Assembly (NCBI GenBank): GCA_943704415.1
Contig: CALSCO010001072.1
Coordinates: forward strand, 1 to 43,189
Direction of reading: 5' to 3'
Source: Parvularia atlantis
Taxonomy: Eukaryota; Opisthokonta; Rotosphaerida
DNA: 43,189 bases
Part shown: positions 1-10,761 of the stretch, piece after piece
Layout: each line of letters opens with the position of its first letter
Numbering within the stretch: position 1 is the first letter of the stretch
Program-made: the position numbers and the translations under genes
The notes under the pieces: model-generated
The model's input: only the letters and a program-made list of their open reading frames with translations
Told to the model about the DNA's origin: nothing
The model's database searches: none

Positions 1-682
1 GCGCGATGTCGGCCTCGATCGCGTCGATGCCCGCCTTGACCTTCTGCTGCTGCGGCTCGAGCGCGCTGCCGAGCGTGACGATGGCCGCGCGCTGCTTCTC
101 GAGGCCTTCCGCGACGGGCACGAACGGGTGGCCCTTGTGCGGCGCGGTGATGCAGTCGACGCAGGCGAGCTGGTCGCATCGGTCGCAGAACTGCGTCGCG
201 CGGTTGGCCGGGTGCGCCTTGCACGTCGGCACGCTCGTCGCCGCGCCGGGCTTGGCCGTCACGACGTGCGTCCGGTTCACCTTGGCGCGCTGGTGCGCCT
301 CGGCCTCTGTCGTGCACAGGTCGATCGCGCACGTCTCGCAGCGGTGCGTCGCGGGCGCCTCCTCGCACGACTGGCACATCGTCACCATCGCATCGGCCGT
401 CGCAGCGGCGGGCTCGAGCAGGTCGGCGCGGGCAAACTCGGCGTGGCAGTACGTCAGGCCGAGCAGGAACAGGCACTTGCGGCGCGCGTCGGTCGTCTTG
501 CGCATGCACCCTGCGCAGATCGGGTGCAGGCACGGCGTCCGTCCCGCGTCCGCGCCGAGCGCATCCAGGCAGAATGGGCACGCTTGCGCCATGCACGCTG
601 TGAGCGACAGCCGGCAAGCATCGGCCGAGAGAGAGAGAGAGAGAGAGAGCGCACCCGGCTTGCCAACCTCGGCATACGCCAT
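1..682 (-). CDS. RING/B-box (TRIM-like) protein, 5' part only
   Basis: This is a probable E3 ubiquitin ligase or scaffold of TRIM-like architecture. Reading leftward, a short exon (682-655, starting MAYAEVGKP) is joined across a 72-base intron (654-583) to an exon that stays open to the window edge, so the 3' end is missing. The protein has a variant RING starting CPFCLD with CLHPIC, a first B-box with paired CQSC and CETC, and a second B-box with CKAH, CDRCDQLACVDC and two late histidines; a helical, probably coiled-coil stretch follows. An in-frame ATG at 592 exists, but 682 was chosen because the paralogue at 10762-13133 has an intron at the same codon and phase, just before the same CPFC motif. 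Any beta-propeller would lie outside the window. It faces the FNDC3-like gene head to head. Family assignment is firm; substrate is unknown. Confidence 0.85.
   Translation of the reverse strand, partial: MAYAEVGKPGALSLSLSLSADACRLSLTACMAQACPFCLDALGADAGRTPCLHPICAGCMRKTTDARRKCLFLLGLTYCHAEFARADLLEPAAATADAMVTMCQSCEEAPATHRCETCAIDLCTTEAEAHQRAKVNRTHVVTAKPGAATSVPTCKAHPANRATQFCDRCDQLACVDCITAPHKGHPFVPVAEGLEKQRAAIVTLGSALEPQQQKVKAGIDAIEADIA
627..649. repeat. GA/CT microsatellite inside the first intron of the RING/B-box gene
   Basis: About 11 uninterrupted GA units lie here. On the coding (minus) strand it is a pyrimidine run just after the GTGCG donor. In the paralogue the equivalent intron also has a CT-rich stretch near its donor, so this may be a length-variable polypyrimidine element. 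Confidence 0.8.
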
Positions 683-876
683 CGAAGCTCGACTGAAACC
701 CGAAATTGCGCTCGACGTTCGAGCGTCTTGGTGCCGCGCCTCCGCGCCGCTGCCCCGTGCTTCTTCGCTGTGGGTCGTGGGCGGCGCGGGTGCCACGCGG
801 GTGCGGCACAAATGCGTGACGGGCGCGGCGGTCCCCTTTGCCGAGCTGAGCGGCGCGCGCCCGTAGAACTCGTTCC
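683..876. promoter_or_regulatory. Shared upstream region of two divergent genes
   Basis: These 194 bases separate the start codons of the minus-strand RING/B-box gene and the plus-strand FNDC3-like gene. The stretch must hold both promoters and both 5' leaders. I saw no TATA box and no recognisable factor site; the call rests on position alone. Confidence 0.5.
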
Positions 877-3800
877 ATGGTCACGACCGAGCGCGCCCCG
901 ATGAGCATGGGCGGCGACGCGGCTGTGGCTGTGCTCGCCGTCGGGATGCGCCGGAGCCTCGCCCGCGCCGCGCCGCCGCCGCCGTCCGTGCCTGCACCGC
1001 ACGCAGCCGACGTCCCCGCCGCACCAGCAGCGGCAGCAGCAGCAGCAGCAGCGGCAGCGGCAGCAGACGGAGCAGCATCAGCAGCGGCGGAACACGCCAA
1101 TGGGACGCACGAGACCGAGGCGACCGTGCTGTTTGCGGTGCGGCGCGCGCATGCCCGCTCACGTGAGCCGTGCGCGCGCCAAGCTCACGTGCGCACTGCA
1201 CGCAGGACGCGCCCTCGATCGAGCTGCCGCCCATGCCGCCGATCGTCCCCCTCGAGCCGTCGCCGACGTCGGTCGCCGTGCGCCTCACCGTGCCGCACGT
1301 GGCGCCGCCGCCTCCGCCCGCCGATGGCGCGAAGGACGCGCCACCGCAGCCCCAGGTGCCGCTGTGGTCGTTCGCGCGCACAGCCACTCACGCCTCGTCT
1401 GCGTGTGCACAGACAAAGCTCGGCTACCGCGTCTGGCTCAGCCTCGACGCCGCCGGGCCGTACTAGTGCGTGCTGCGCTCGCGCGCCTGCGATCGCGTCT
1501 CACAAGAAGCGCGCAGCGTGGTCAACGAGGGCGACGCCGTGCCCGCAACAGTCATCGACGTCGAGCTCGGGGCGCTGCAGAGCATGTGCCCGTACTGGGT
1601 CAAGGCCGAGCTGCTGATGCTGCAGCCACACAAGATTGAGGGCAACTACTCGGACCCGATCGTGGTGCGTGGCGCCGCCGTGTTTGCACGGCACGCACGG
1701 CACCGACACGCACGCGCACAAGGCCCATACGACGTCGCCCAACCCCGATCCGATGAACGTGCCCGAGCTGACGTCGCGCACGCGCAACTCGCTCTCCGTG
1801 CGCTTCCAGGCACCCAAGCGCAAGGCACGTGCACACACACGCGCAAGCAGTCGCGCACTGACGCGACGCACGGCAGGGCATGACGGCCGACGGCTTTGTG
1901 ATGCTGTGGGACGAGGGCAACCTGGACGCGCGGCAGATGACCGTCTGCTACCGCGGCCAGAAGCCCATGTTCAAGCTGATGAAGCTCACGGCCAACACGC
2001 CGTACCGGCTGCAGGTGGCCGCGTTCAACGGTGCGCCCCGCTGCCGCTGCTGCAGTGTCTGGCCGGTGGGTGACGTGCGTTACATCGCGCAGCCGTCGGC
2101 ATGGGCCAGTGGTCACCGCTCGTCACCTACTACACCTCGCCGACCGTGCCGTCGCGGCCCGAGCCGCCGCAGCTTGTGGCGCAGACAGACACGTGCGCGC
2201 GCGCGCGCGCACCTCCGAGCGCACACGCCGCTGCTGACGCACGCGCAGCACGCTCACGCTATCGTGGCCCGAGCCGGCGTCAAACGGTGCGCCGATTACG
2301 AGCTACAAGCTTGAGCTGGACGGTGCGCGTCGCGGCTCACGTGTCACGCGTGCTCATGCGTGCACGCAGACCTCAAGTCGGGCTACTTCATGTCGGTCTA
2401 CAACGGCGAGTCGAGCAGCTGCATCGTGCAGCAGCTCGTGCGCAGTGCGTCCCGCCGCGTCGCACCCGCTGCGCCGCCTCAACGTGTCGCCTGCGCAGAC
2501 ACCGAGTACAAGTTCCGCCTCACCGCCAGCAACGCCGAGGGCGACTCGCTCGCCTCGGCCGTCGTCAGCTTCACCACTGCGTGCGCCCGGCCTGGCGTGC
2601 CGCCGGCGCCGCGGCTGTCCAGTCCCGTCAAATCTGACCGGGCGGTGATTTCGCTCGGTGCGCGCATACCTGCCCCTGCCTTGCGTCCGCTGACACGCGC
2701 GTGTGCAAGACGCGCCGGCCAACACGGGTGGTGCGCCCGTGGAAGAGTTCACGGTCGAGATCACAGACGCGCACAAGCTGCCGGAGGAGTACCGTGTGGC
2801 GTACCAGGGTGCGCCTGCTTCCGCGGCCGCTTCCGTGCCGCTGATTTCGCTGCGCAGGCCCCGAGCGCACGTTTGTGCTGGCGGGCCTCGTGCCTGGCTG
2901 GTCGTACAGGGTCCGCGTGCAGTGCCGCAACAGCGTCGGCGTGTCGGACTTTTCCGAGAGCCTGTCGTTCCGCACGCTGGCCGGTACGCAGCCGCATGTG
3001 CGCGTGTGCGTGTGTGCAGCGCTGTCGTCTGAGCGCGTTCGTCGCATGCAGGCCCGCCCATGCCGCCGCACTTTGGCACCGCGCACTGCACCGACCGCTC
3101 GATCGATATCACCTGGCGTGCGTCGCCACCGCGCTCGCCTGCTTAGCGCGCGGGCTGACGTTGTGTGCCGTCGCCCAGATGCACCGCAGTACGACGGGGG
3201 CGCGCCGCTGCTCGGCTATGTCATCGAGACGCGCTCCGAGGCTAGCCCCGACAGCCTCGACTTTGAGGCACGCTGCGTGCCATGCAGCCGTTAGGAGTGG
3301 CGCTCACACCCGTGTCGCACAGATGGCCGCGCAGGTCGGCAGCAAGGAGACGTCGCACACGCTCGGCAACCTCGCGCCCGGGCGGCTATACTGGTGCGCC
3401 GCGATACCTCCCCCGCGAGCGCTGCCTGACAGCGACACAGGGTCCGCGTGCGTGCCGTCAACGACTGCGGCGCAAGCGAGCCCACGGCGACCCAGGAGCT
3501 GCTCACGCGCTCTGCCGCGCCTGCGCGCCCGGCGGCCGTACGCATGGTACGCGACCAGCACGCCTTGCTTCCGTGCTGACGTCCCGCACGTGCAGACGAA
3601 CGCGACATCGAGCACGATCGCGCTCAAGTGGTCGCCCGCCGACGGCAACGGCCTCGCGGTGCAGGAGTACGCGGTCGAGATGAGCGAGGGCGGCAAGCCG
3701 TTCACGCCGGCGGCCCGCACACCCGGGCTGGCCGCGGACATCACGCACCTGCAGCCCGCGACGACCTACGCCTTTCGGCTGCAGGCGATCAACCCGCGCG

Positions 3801-5269
3801 GCGCGTCCGTCTGGAGCCCCGAGGCGAGCTTCCGAACGCAGTCGGCCTCGCCGAGCGCCGTGACGCAGATCAGCCTGAGCGAGGTGACCGCGACAGCCGT
3901 CACGATCAGCTGGGCCGCGCCGAATGACAACGGCGCGCCGGTCGAGCGGTACCGCGTCTACGTCGCGGAGGAGCAGCACCCGGACGAGCGGTCGGCGCTG
4001 ATGCAGGAGACGGCCGACACGACGCTGCGCGTGGCGGGCCTGCGCGCGAGCACGGGGTACCAGGCGCGCGTGCAGCCCATCAACGCGATCGGGCTCGGGC
4101 CGCTCTCGCGCCCTGCACGCTTCATGACGTCGGTGGAGGTGCCCGCGGCGCCCAGCGGGCTGCACGTCGTCGGCGTGACGCACAACAGCGTGAAGGTGCG
4201 CGCTTGACGCTGGCGTGTCCGCGCGGCTGACATGCCTGTGCGCAGCTCAAGTGGAAGACGCCCAGCCCCGTGACGCAGACGTACGAGTACGTGCTCCAGA
4301 TGGCCGTCGAGGTGCGCCCACAGCCCCGTGTCGTGCGGCGTGCCGACTGACGCTGCTCGCCCAGGCCGGGGAGCAGCCGCTGTACTGGGAGCCCGCGCCT
4401 GCGGCGACGTTTGAGGGCGCGAGCGCGCGCGTGCAGCGGCTGGTCTCGCTGACATCGTACTGCTTCCGCGTGGCGGCGTCCAACGCGGCGGGCGTGAGCG
4501 AGTTCTCGTCGCCCGTGGCCGTGCGCACGCCCACGGCGCCGCTGGCCCCGCCGGTGCTCCGCGTCGTGCAGGGCCCGCTGAGCGAGACGACGCTGCTGGT
4601 CTGGGGCGCGCTCCCATCGGAGATTGCGCGGTCAGTGTCGCCGTTGGCCGGCATGGGCGCGCGCAAAAAGTCGTCGAGCAACACGAGCGCCGCCGTCGCC
4701 GCCGCGTCCATCAAGGGCCGCACGCTTAGCGCGAGCGCGACGCCGCCGCGCTCCAGCTCGCCCGCCCCCGTCGACACCGCCGACACCGTCTTTGAGCTGC
4801 AGGAGACGACGACGCCCGATCAACCGCAGACGATCTACCGCGGGCCGCTCGGCGCACACGACCTGGGTGCGCTGCCGTGCTGAGCCGTCGCCGTCATCGT
4901 TGTTTGCGCACGCAGGCTCACGCTGCCGCAGGGGTGCTGGAGCCCGGGCGGCCGCCGCGCACGTTCCGCATCCGCCGCGTACAGGGCGAGGTCGAGAGCC
5001 CATGGTCGGCCGAGGTGCGGGCGGTGCGCGAGGTGACGACGGCGACACTGCGCCCAGGCACACCCGTGGTCGACGCCGACGACACGCGCGCGGTGGGCGG
5101 GCCAGCCGCGTCGCCGCGCGAGGCTTTCTTTGTCGCGCCCGGGTCGCCCTCGGCTGCCGCGAGCAGCAAGCGCGCGCAGGAGGACGTCTGGTACCTGCTT
5201 GGCTCAGCCGTGCTGCTGCTGCTCGGCGCGGCCGCGTTCCACTTCCTGCTGACCCACCCGACCTTGTGA
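877..5269 (+). CDS. FNDC3-like fibronectin type III repeat protein with C-terminal membrane anchor
   Basis: Twenty exons joined over 19 introns of 47-68 bases give a continuous frame of about 1,109 residues, close to animal FNDC3A/B (about 1,200). The order is an Ala- and Pro-rich N-terminus, a run of fibronectin III domains, and a hydrophobic C-terminal segment (VLLLLGAAAFHFLL) ending THPTL, which indicates a tail-anchored protein with its bulk in the cytosol. The family-typical stretch around LWDEGN with VCYRGQKPMFKLMKL matches the WDEG and FGSQKHCKLTKL region of FNDC3. FN3 landmarks such as GAPVERYRVYV and YKFRLTASNAEG recur. Two introns look like GC-AG: 1825-1876 and 3268-3322, both right after an exon ending AAG or GAG. 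The last intron is best ended at 4931, which keeps the frame and gives GVLEPGRPP. Molecular role in protists is unknown. Confidence 0.88.
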
Positions 5270-5479
5270 TCTGCCTGCCGCTCCCGTTCCCTCCCGCCGC
5301 GCTGCCCCACGCCGTCCCCCAACCCCCCGCAAACGGGCCACCGCTCGCACTACTAGCACGTGCTCCTCCTTTGTGTGGTGTGCGCCAACGATCCATCCAG
5401 CCACTCTGATCAACATGCAGTGCGCGTCGACGACACTGCACGATGCGCACTGCTGCACTTTCTTCGCTCGCCTCTCGCC
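5270..5479. other. Intergenic spacer between two plus-strand genes
   Basis: This 210-base stretch holds the 3' end of the FNDC3-like gene and the promoter of the next gene. It has a C-rich part (about 5275-5335) and an ATG at 5415 that opens only a short frame. I see no conserved element. Confidence 0.5.
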
Positions 5480-6636
5480 ATGGCCCCGCCGCCGCCGCCG
5501 ACGACGACGCAGCCCGAGTTCACGCTGGCCAACTGGCCGCGCTGGAACGGCGCGCGGCCGAGCGACCGCTTCTTTGCCGCGGCGCTGACGGTGCTGATGA
5601 CGGCCGAGCTGCTCGCGGCGGCGACGTGGGCGCTCAGCCTGGCTGCGAGCGCGGCGATGCCCACGGCCGCGTCGGCCGCCGTGCTATTCGGCGGCATGGC
5701 CGGCTTCTACGCGCTGTGGGTGCGCAGCGGTGACGGCCTGCTCGTGGTGCGTTCCTACGACGCCGATGCGACGTTGACGCGACACAGCTGACACGCGCCG
5801 TTTCATCCTGCGCAGTTTGCTTGCGCCGTCGTCGCGCTCATCGTCATCTTCAGCGTCAGCCTCGTCCTGCTCTTCGCCTCGATCATCGTCGGCAGCGTGC
5901 CCCAGCCGCTCTCGATCGTCATGTGGCCGCCAGGCGCGACCGAGCCCATCGTCGACGTGAGCGGCCCGATCAAAGACGACGTGCTCGTGCGCACGCTCGA
6001 GACGCTCGTCGGCCCGCAGTCGGTACGCAGAAGAGGGCGCCGTGCCCGAGATGCGCTGACGTGCGCGCGAGCAAGCACATGCAGACCGTCGTCGCGATCA
6101 TGTCCATGCTCTGCGCCCTCTTCCTCGTCGCCCTGCTCGCCCTCGGTTCGCTCTGCAGGCCGCTGCGGCCCCTGTGCCCTGACACATGCGTGGCACAGTG
6201 ATGCAGGCGCGCACACTCTACCGCCGCGAGCTCGCCCACGCGCTCTTCGGCACCGACCCGACGCGCTCGCCGCCGATCACGCCCGTCATGGTGCGTCTTC
6301 CGCGTCTCGACCCGCTCGGGCAGCCACCCACGCGGCACGCGCGCGCAGCCGGTCGACGGCTCGCCCAAGGTGTTTGAGATGGCCAGCACGTCGCGCTCGG
6401 GTCCGGCCGTTCTGCAAGGTACGCGCGCGCATTCGCGGTCGACCGTGCGCCCGCTGATCGCGTGCGCGACCACTGACACAAACCTGGCAGCCGGCATGGT
6501 CGACGAGTTTGACAGCGACGAGCCGTTCCACCACAACGTGAGCCGGCGCGTGGGCCGCGGCGGCAGCGGCTGACCACGGCGGCGGCAGGACGTGCGCGAG
6601 GAACGCAGCAACCTGCTCATGCGCAAGACCGCCTGA
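5480..6636 (+). CDS. Four-helix membrane protein of unknown function with dileucine tail
   Basis: Seven exons (5480-5746, 5816-6022, 6076-6145, 6199-6290, 6349-6418, 6491-6537, 6589-6636) give about 266 residues in one frame. I do not recognise the family. Four hydrophobic segments are visible: around FFAAALTVLMTAELL, AASAAVLFGGMAGFYALWV, VVALIVIFSVSLVLLFASII and IMSMLCALFLVALLALV, with a loop of about 50 residues between the third and fourth. The tail after the fourth is hydrophilic and ends EERSNLLMRKTA. The ERSNLL part fits the acidic dileucine signal [DE]xxxL[LI] used for endosomal or lysosomal sorting, so an endomembrane location is plausible. Without the last splice the protein would stop at 6573 and lack that signal. 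The first four codons after ATG begin a proline-rich cytosolic start. Confidence 0.75.
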
Positions 6637-6742
6637 CCGGCCTTGACGCCTCACCTGTTCACTCTGTGCACACCGCAATCTCTCAACCAGAAGCACCGTG
6701 CCACATGCGTGCAAAAGGAACACAACGACGTGCGCTCGCTCG

Positions 6743-8230
6743 TCATGTCGTCTGCACAAAGACCGTTTCCTGCGGGCATAGGCCGGCCTCGCGCATCGTC
6801 TGCGTCGGCGGCAGCTCCGAGATCTGCGCACACACACACGCGCGTCTGAGCCGACCCAGGCACGGGCACGCGCATGGGCACGCGCACGCACCTTGCGCCG
6901 CGGAAAGTTGATCTGCAGCGTGCAGCCTTTGGACAGTGGGTACCCGAGCGAATGCACAAAGTCGAACAGGGCCTGCAGTCGGTCGCCCTCACGGAAGCGC
7001 CGCAGCACCTTCTCGCCCGTGGGCAGGCGCAGGAGCAGCTTGCACAGCTGCGCAGCGGCAAAGCGTCACGCGACCGGGGCCAGTAGGCGCCTGCGCGCAC
7101 ACGCAAACGCACGTTTGGGTCCGACTCGGCGGGCTCGTCCGGCACCTTGGCGCGCGCGTTCTCCTTCTCCATCTGCGCAGTACGGTTCAGATCAGGAAAG
7201 ACAAAACGTACGGACGCACCTCGTCGTCGCGCTTCCGCCGCTCGAGGGCCTCGGCCGCCTGCCGCTGCACCTCCTCGAGCCTCTGCCGCTCGAGCTCCTG
7301 CTGCTCGGCCGCTGCCTGCCGCTCGAGCTCCTTGAGCCGGTCCTGCTCGAGCGACTCCTTGTACGCGCGCTCCTGGTCGCGCAGGAGCGACTCGCTGCTC
7401 CACATCAGCCTCGCAGTTCCTGTGCGCGCGGCCTGACACGCACCGCTCGCTGCGCTGCTGCTCCTGCTGCTGCAACCGCAGGCGCTCCTCGGCGAGCGCG
7501 GCTCCGTTCTGCTCGGTCACGTTGAGCAGGCGCGAGAAGAACTCGTCCATCGACAGTAAGCCTGCAAGGCGCTCTCAGCTGCGACGCGCGCTCGCTCACA
7601 TTCGCGTCGGGCGCACCCTCGAACGTGTCGTACAGCGCAAGGTTGCCGCCGAGCACGGCCATGACGGCCACGAACGGGTACGACGTCACGTTGAAGAAGC
7701 CGCCGCCAAAGTCGCGCGAGTAGCGCCTGCGCGCCTGTGCTTCAGCGGCGAGGGGGCGGGCAGGCGCGCCGCACCGCAGCATCCGCCGCAGCGCCTCGCG
7801 GTGCACTGGGTCGGTCATGTCCCAGCCCCACACGACAAAGTGCTCGTGCAGGAAGCCGACGATCGCCTCAGACGAGAGCACCTCACTGCACGGGCGCCGT
7901 CAGCAGCAGGACTACAACGCGCGGATGCAGGCGCACCTGCAGAACAGGTCGCACTCGGGCACGCTCGCGTCGTGCAGGTAGATCATGAGGAAGCGGTAGT
8001 TGGTGCGGGCCTCGTCGCGCGCCTCGTTGAACGTCCCCGCGTAGAACGGCACGCGCGCGCCACCCGGGTACCGCGCGTGGAAGCGGTCGATGAACTCCTG
8101 CACGGCCACAGCCACCTCGGCAGGCGTCTCTGCGGTGCACGTCAGCCGGCTGTGCGCACGGCGTCGCCGCATGCGCAGCGCACCCGGCACGTGCTGCCCG
8201 TCGAGGTCGTCGTCGGCCTCCATCGCGTGA

Positions 8231-8282
<52 letters not shown>

Positions 8283-8805
8283 GGTGCTGCGGCACGGCGG
8301 TGCGCGCGGCCGCCATCGCGTGCACGAAGCGCTCGAAGGCGCTGTTGGCCGCGTCCTCCTCGTCCTCGCCGTCCCCATCGGCCCTGCGGCGCGTGCCCGG
8401 CCCGCGCGCCATGTGCCGCGCCATCGCGCGGAGCACGGTCGGCGGCATCGCGGCGCGCAGCTCGGGCGGGACAAGGTGCTGCAGCACGAACTGCATCCGG
8501 CCGGCCTCGTCCTCATCGTGCCGCGCGCGATCGGCCGCAGACGCAGACGCAGACGCAGCGGGCACGGCGGACGGGAGCGGCATCGGCGGCGAGTAGACGA
8601 AGCGGAACGGGCGCGGCGCGTCGTGCTCCGTCTCCTCCTCGACGTCCATCGGCGCCGGCTGCGCGCGATCGTCCTCCGCCGCCTCGTCCGCCGCCGGCTC
8701 CTCCTCCTCGACGTCCATCGGCCGTGGCGCGCCGTCTGCGGCGCCCGAAGCCGCTGCCCGTGTCACGCCACACCCATCGTGGCCGCGGAGAGGCGCACCG
8801 GCCAT
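6743..8805 (-). CDS. UAS-UBX domain protein, FAF2/FAF1-like p97 (CDC48) adaptor
   Basis: Eight exons give about 559 residues. The N-terminal 220 residues are acidic and low-complexity, with a run of Asp-Gly. Next comes a thioredoxin-like UAS domain (around FYAGTFNEARDEARTNYRFL, then VVWGWDMTDP and SYPFVAVMAVL), a long Arg/Glu/Gln coiled coil (DQERAYKESLEQDRLKELE), and a C-terminal UBX domain (LPTGEKVLRRF, FPRRK, then MREAGLCPQETVFVQ). The FPR motif is the known p97-binding loop. The order UAS, coiled coil, UBX is that of FAF2/UBXD8 and FAF1, which bring ubiquitinated clients to p97. I see no N-terminal UBA domain and no membrane hairpin, so it is not a plain FAF2 orthologue. The ATG at 8805 is the first in frame. 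A 30-base in-frame GTGCG...CAG segment near Arg-rich RRRRAHSR could be an extra intron. Confidence 0.88.
8231..8281. repeat. GTCGCC hexamer repeat, coding for Asp-Gly run
   Basis: Tandem GTCGCC units lie inside the UAS-UBX gene. On the coding strand they give GGCGAC, a run of about seven Gly-Asp pairs, followed by more acidic residues. Such a run is likely to vary in length between strains. Confidence 0.8.
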
Positions 8806-8840
8806 GCTGCGTGCGCGCTTGCTGTCTCTGCGAAACACCA
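8806..8840. promoter_or_regulatory. 35-base divergent spacer
   Basis: Only 35 bases separate the ATG of the UAS-UBX gene (minus) and the ATG of the aminotransferase (plus). Unless an upstream non-coding exon was missed, the promoters must overlap the neighbouring coding region. No motif stands out. Confidence 0.5.
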
Positions 8841-10663
8841 ATGCCGGCGGACGAGCGCGTGGCCTGGACGCCGCTTCTCAGCGCGACGGCGCGGGCGCAG
8901 CGCGCGGGTGCGGCGCGGCCGTGGGCGGTGATCGCGGCGAGCGGATCGGTGCTCAGCAGCGCGATCGGGGAACAGGGCCGTTCAAGCGCCTGCTCAAGCA
9001 CCTCGCCGACCCGCGCACCGTCTCGCTCGCTGGCGGCATGCCCACGCCCGACGTCTTCCCGTTCGTGGGTGTCGACGTGCAGGCGCGGGCCGTCTGTGCG
9101 CACGCGATTCGGTGCGTGCGCGCTGACGATCGATCGCGCGAGGCAGCTGCGCGACGGCGCCCGCGTCAGCGTCAGCGGCGAAGAGCTCGGCGCGGCGCTG
9201 CAGTACTGCGGCATGAACGGCTACGCGCCGCTGCTGGCGTGGGCGCAGCAGCACGTGCGCGAGGTGCACGCGCCGCCCAACGACGTCTGGACGACGGCCG
9301 TGTCACTCGGCAGCAGCGACGGGCTGTACAAGACGGGCATGGCGCTGTTCGACCCGGGCGACGTCGTCTTCTGTGCGCGCCCGCCGCGGCCGCCGGGAAG
9401 CGCTGACCCGCGCAAAACGCAGCCGAGGAGTACACATGGGTCTCGCTGTTCTCGGTGGCGCGCGACCGCGGCGCGACGTGCGTGGCCGTGGCCGACGACG
9501 ACTACGGTGCGCCAACGGTGAAGCGTTTGCGCGAGGAGGCGCTGCTGACGAACGCGCTGCTCAGGCCTCGTGCCTGAGCAGCTCGAGGCGGCCTGCGCGC
9601 GCGCCGTGGCCGAGGGCCGCCGGCCCAAGATGGTCTACCTGGTGCCGATCGGCCAGAACCCGACCGGCACGACGCTGTCGATGGAGCGCAAGCGGCAGGT
9701 GCGTGTCCTGTGTGCTGCGCGCTGCGTTTGCTGCGTGGGGGCTGACGCGGGCGCGTGCTTGTGGCAGATCTACGCGATCGCGCAGACGTACGACCTCGTC
9801 ATCGTCGAGGACGACGCGTACTTTTTCCTGACCCTGCCCGCGCTCGACACGCCCGGTGCGCGCCCCCGCCCACCCTCACGCCATCGCCGACTGACACACC
9901 GTGTGCAGCCGAGACCGCGCGCATGCCCGGCCTGCACGGCCTGCCGCCGACGATGCTGTCGATCGACGTGGACGGGCGCGTGGTGCGCCTGGACACGTTC
10001 GCCAAGGCGTTCGGGCCGGGCCTGCGCCTGGGCATGACGACGGCGCACCGGGCGATCGTCGAGCCGATGCTGCTGTACGGCGAGCACAGCACCAACATGC
10101 CCAATGGCGTCGCGGCGGTGATCATCCACAAGGTGCGCGCGTGTGCACTGGCCCTGCGCTGCCCGCGGCTCATGCGTGGCACCAGACGTTTGAGCAGTGG
10201 GGCAAGGCCGGCCTGCACCAGCACCTGTGCGCGGTGCAGCTCGAGTTCCACCGACGCCGGCGCGTGCTGCTCGACCTGATGGACGCGCACCTGACAGGCC
10301 CGCGCGCCCGCTGTGCCTATCGGCCAACTGATGCGCATACGCAGGCCTGCTGCAGTGGAAGGCGCCCGAGGCGGGCATGTTTGTGTGGGTCGACTTCCCG
10401 GGCACGGCCGACGTGGAGCCGCTGGCGGAGGAGCTGATCCACGAGCATCGGTGTGCGCGGCCCGGCATCGGTTTGCTGCCGGCTGACGGGTGTGCAGGGT
10501 ACTCGTGATCGCGGGCCAGTACTTTAGCAAGGACCGCAAGCCGACGAGCCGCGCGCGGCTGACGTTTGCGCTGGCGACGGACGAGCAGATGGCGACGGGC
10601 GTGCGCCGTCTCGCTGCCTTTCTTGCGTCTCGCCGTGCTCCCGCCGCCGGTGCTGCTGCTTGA
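8841..10663 (+). CDS. Class I/II PLP aminotransferase, Aro8/AADAT type
   Basis: Ten exons give about 448 residues, close to the 425 of human AADAT (kynurenine/alpha-aminoadipate aminotransferase) and to yeast Aro8. These enzymes move amino groups from aromatic, kynurenine or 2-aminoadipate substrates to 2-oxoglutarate. Visible landmarks are VSLAGGMPTPDVFPF near the start, LQYCGMNGYAPLLAW, the cofactor-site run VPIGQNPTG, EDDAYFF, and DTFAKAFGPGLRLG, whose Lys is the expected PLP-binding residue. Late segments are GMFVWVDF and LVIAGQYF, followed by a final RLTFA. The first exon (MPADERVAWTPLL) joins at 8907/8976 to GPFKRLLKHL. The intron at 10298-10344 begins GC after CTGACAG and is needed to keep the frame (HLTGLLQW). 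No targeting peptide is evident. Exact substrate cannot be told apart between the aromatic and aminoadipate types. Confidence 0.92.
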
Positions 10664-10761
10664 CGTGCGATGTCTTTGCGCGTCGGCCGCGCGGCGTGAG
10701 AAGTTGTGTCACAAGGTCAGACGTGTCACACACTCTCGAGGGGCACGTTGCCGCTGCGACG
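10664..10761. promoter_or_regulatory. Short spacer upstream of the acidic RING/B-box gene
   Basis: This 98-base gap between two plus-strand genes must contain the 3' end of the aminotransferase gene and the next promoter. Two GTGTCACA-like repeats (about 10704 and 10727) are seen; their meaning is unknown. Confidence 0.35.

Noticed and set aside
6-904. Two overlapping plus-strand open frames
   Set aside because: They are antisense to the zinc-binding Cys/His pattern of the RING/B-box gene, which is conserved with its paralogue.
4867-4914. Acceptor at 4914 for the last FNDC3-like intron
   Set aside because: It puts the C-terminal exon out of frame; the acceptor at 4931 keeps frame and gives the FN3 landmark LEPG.
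7522-8931. Plus-strand open frame of 469 codons
   Set aside because: It is the reverse complement of the UAS-UBX coding sequence, whose domains are clear. The frame shows no domain of its own.
10660-10761. Upstream extension of the acidic RING protein frame
   Set aside because: The frame is open to 10660 but contains no ATG before 10762 and overlaps the stop of the aminotransferase gene.
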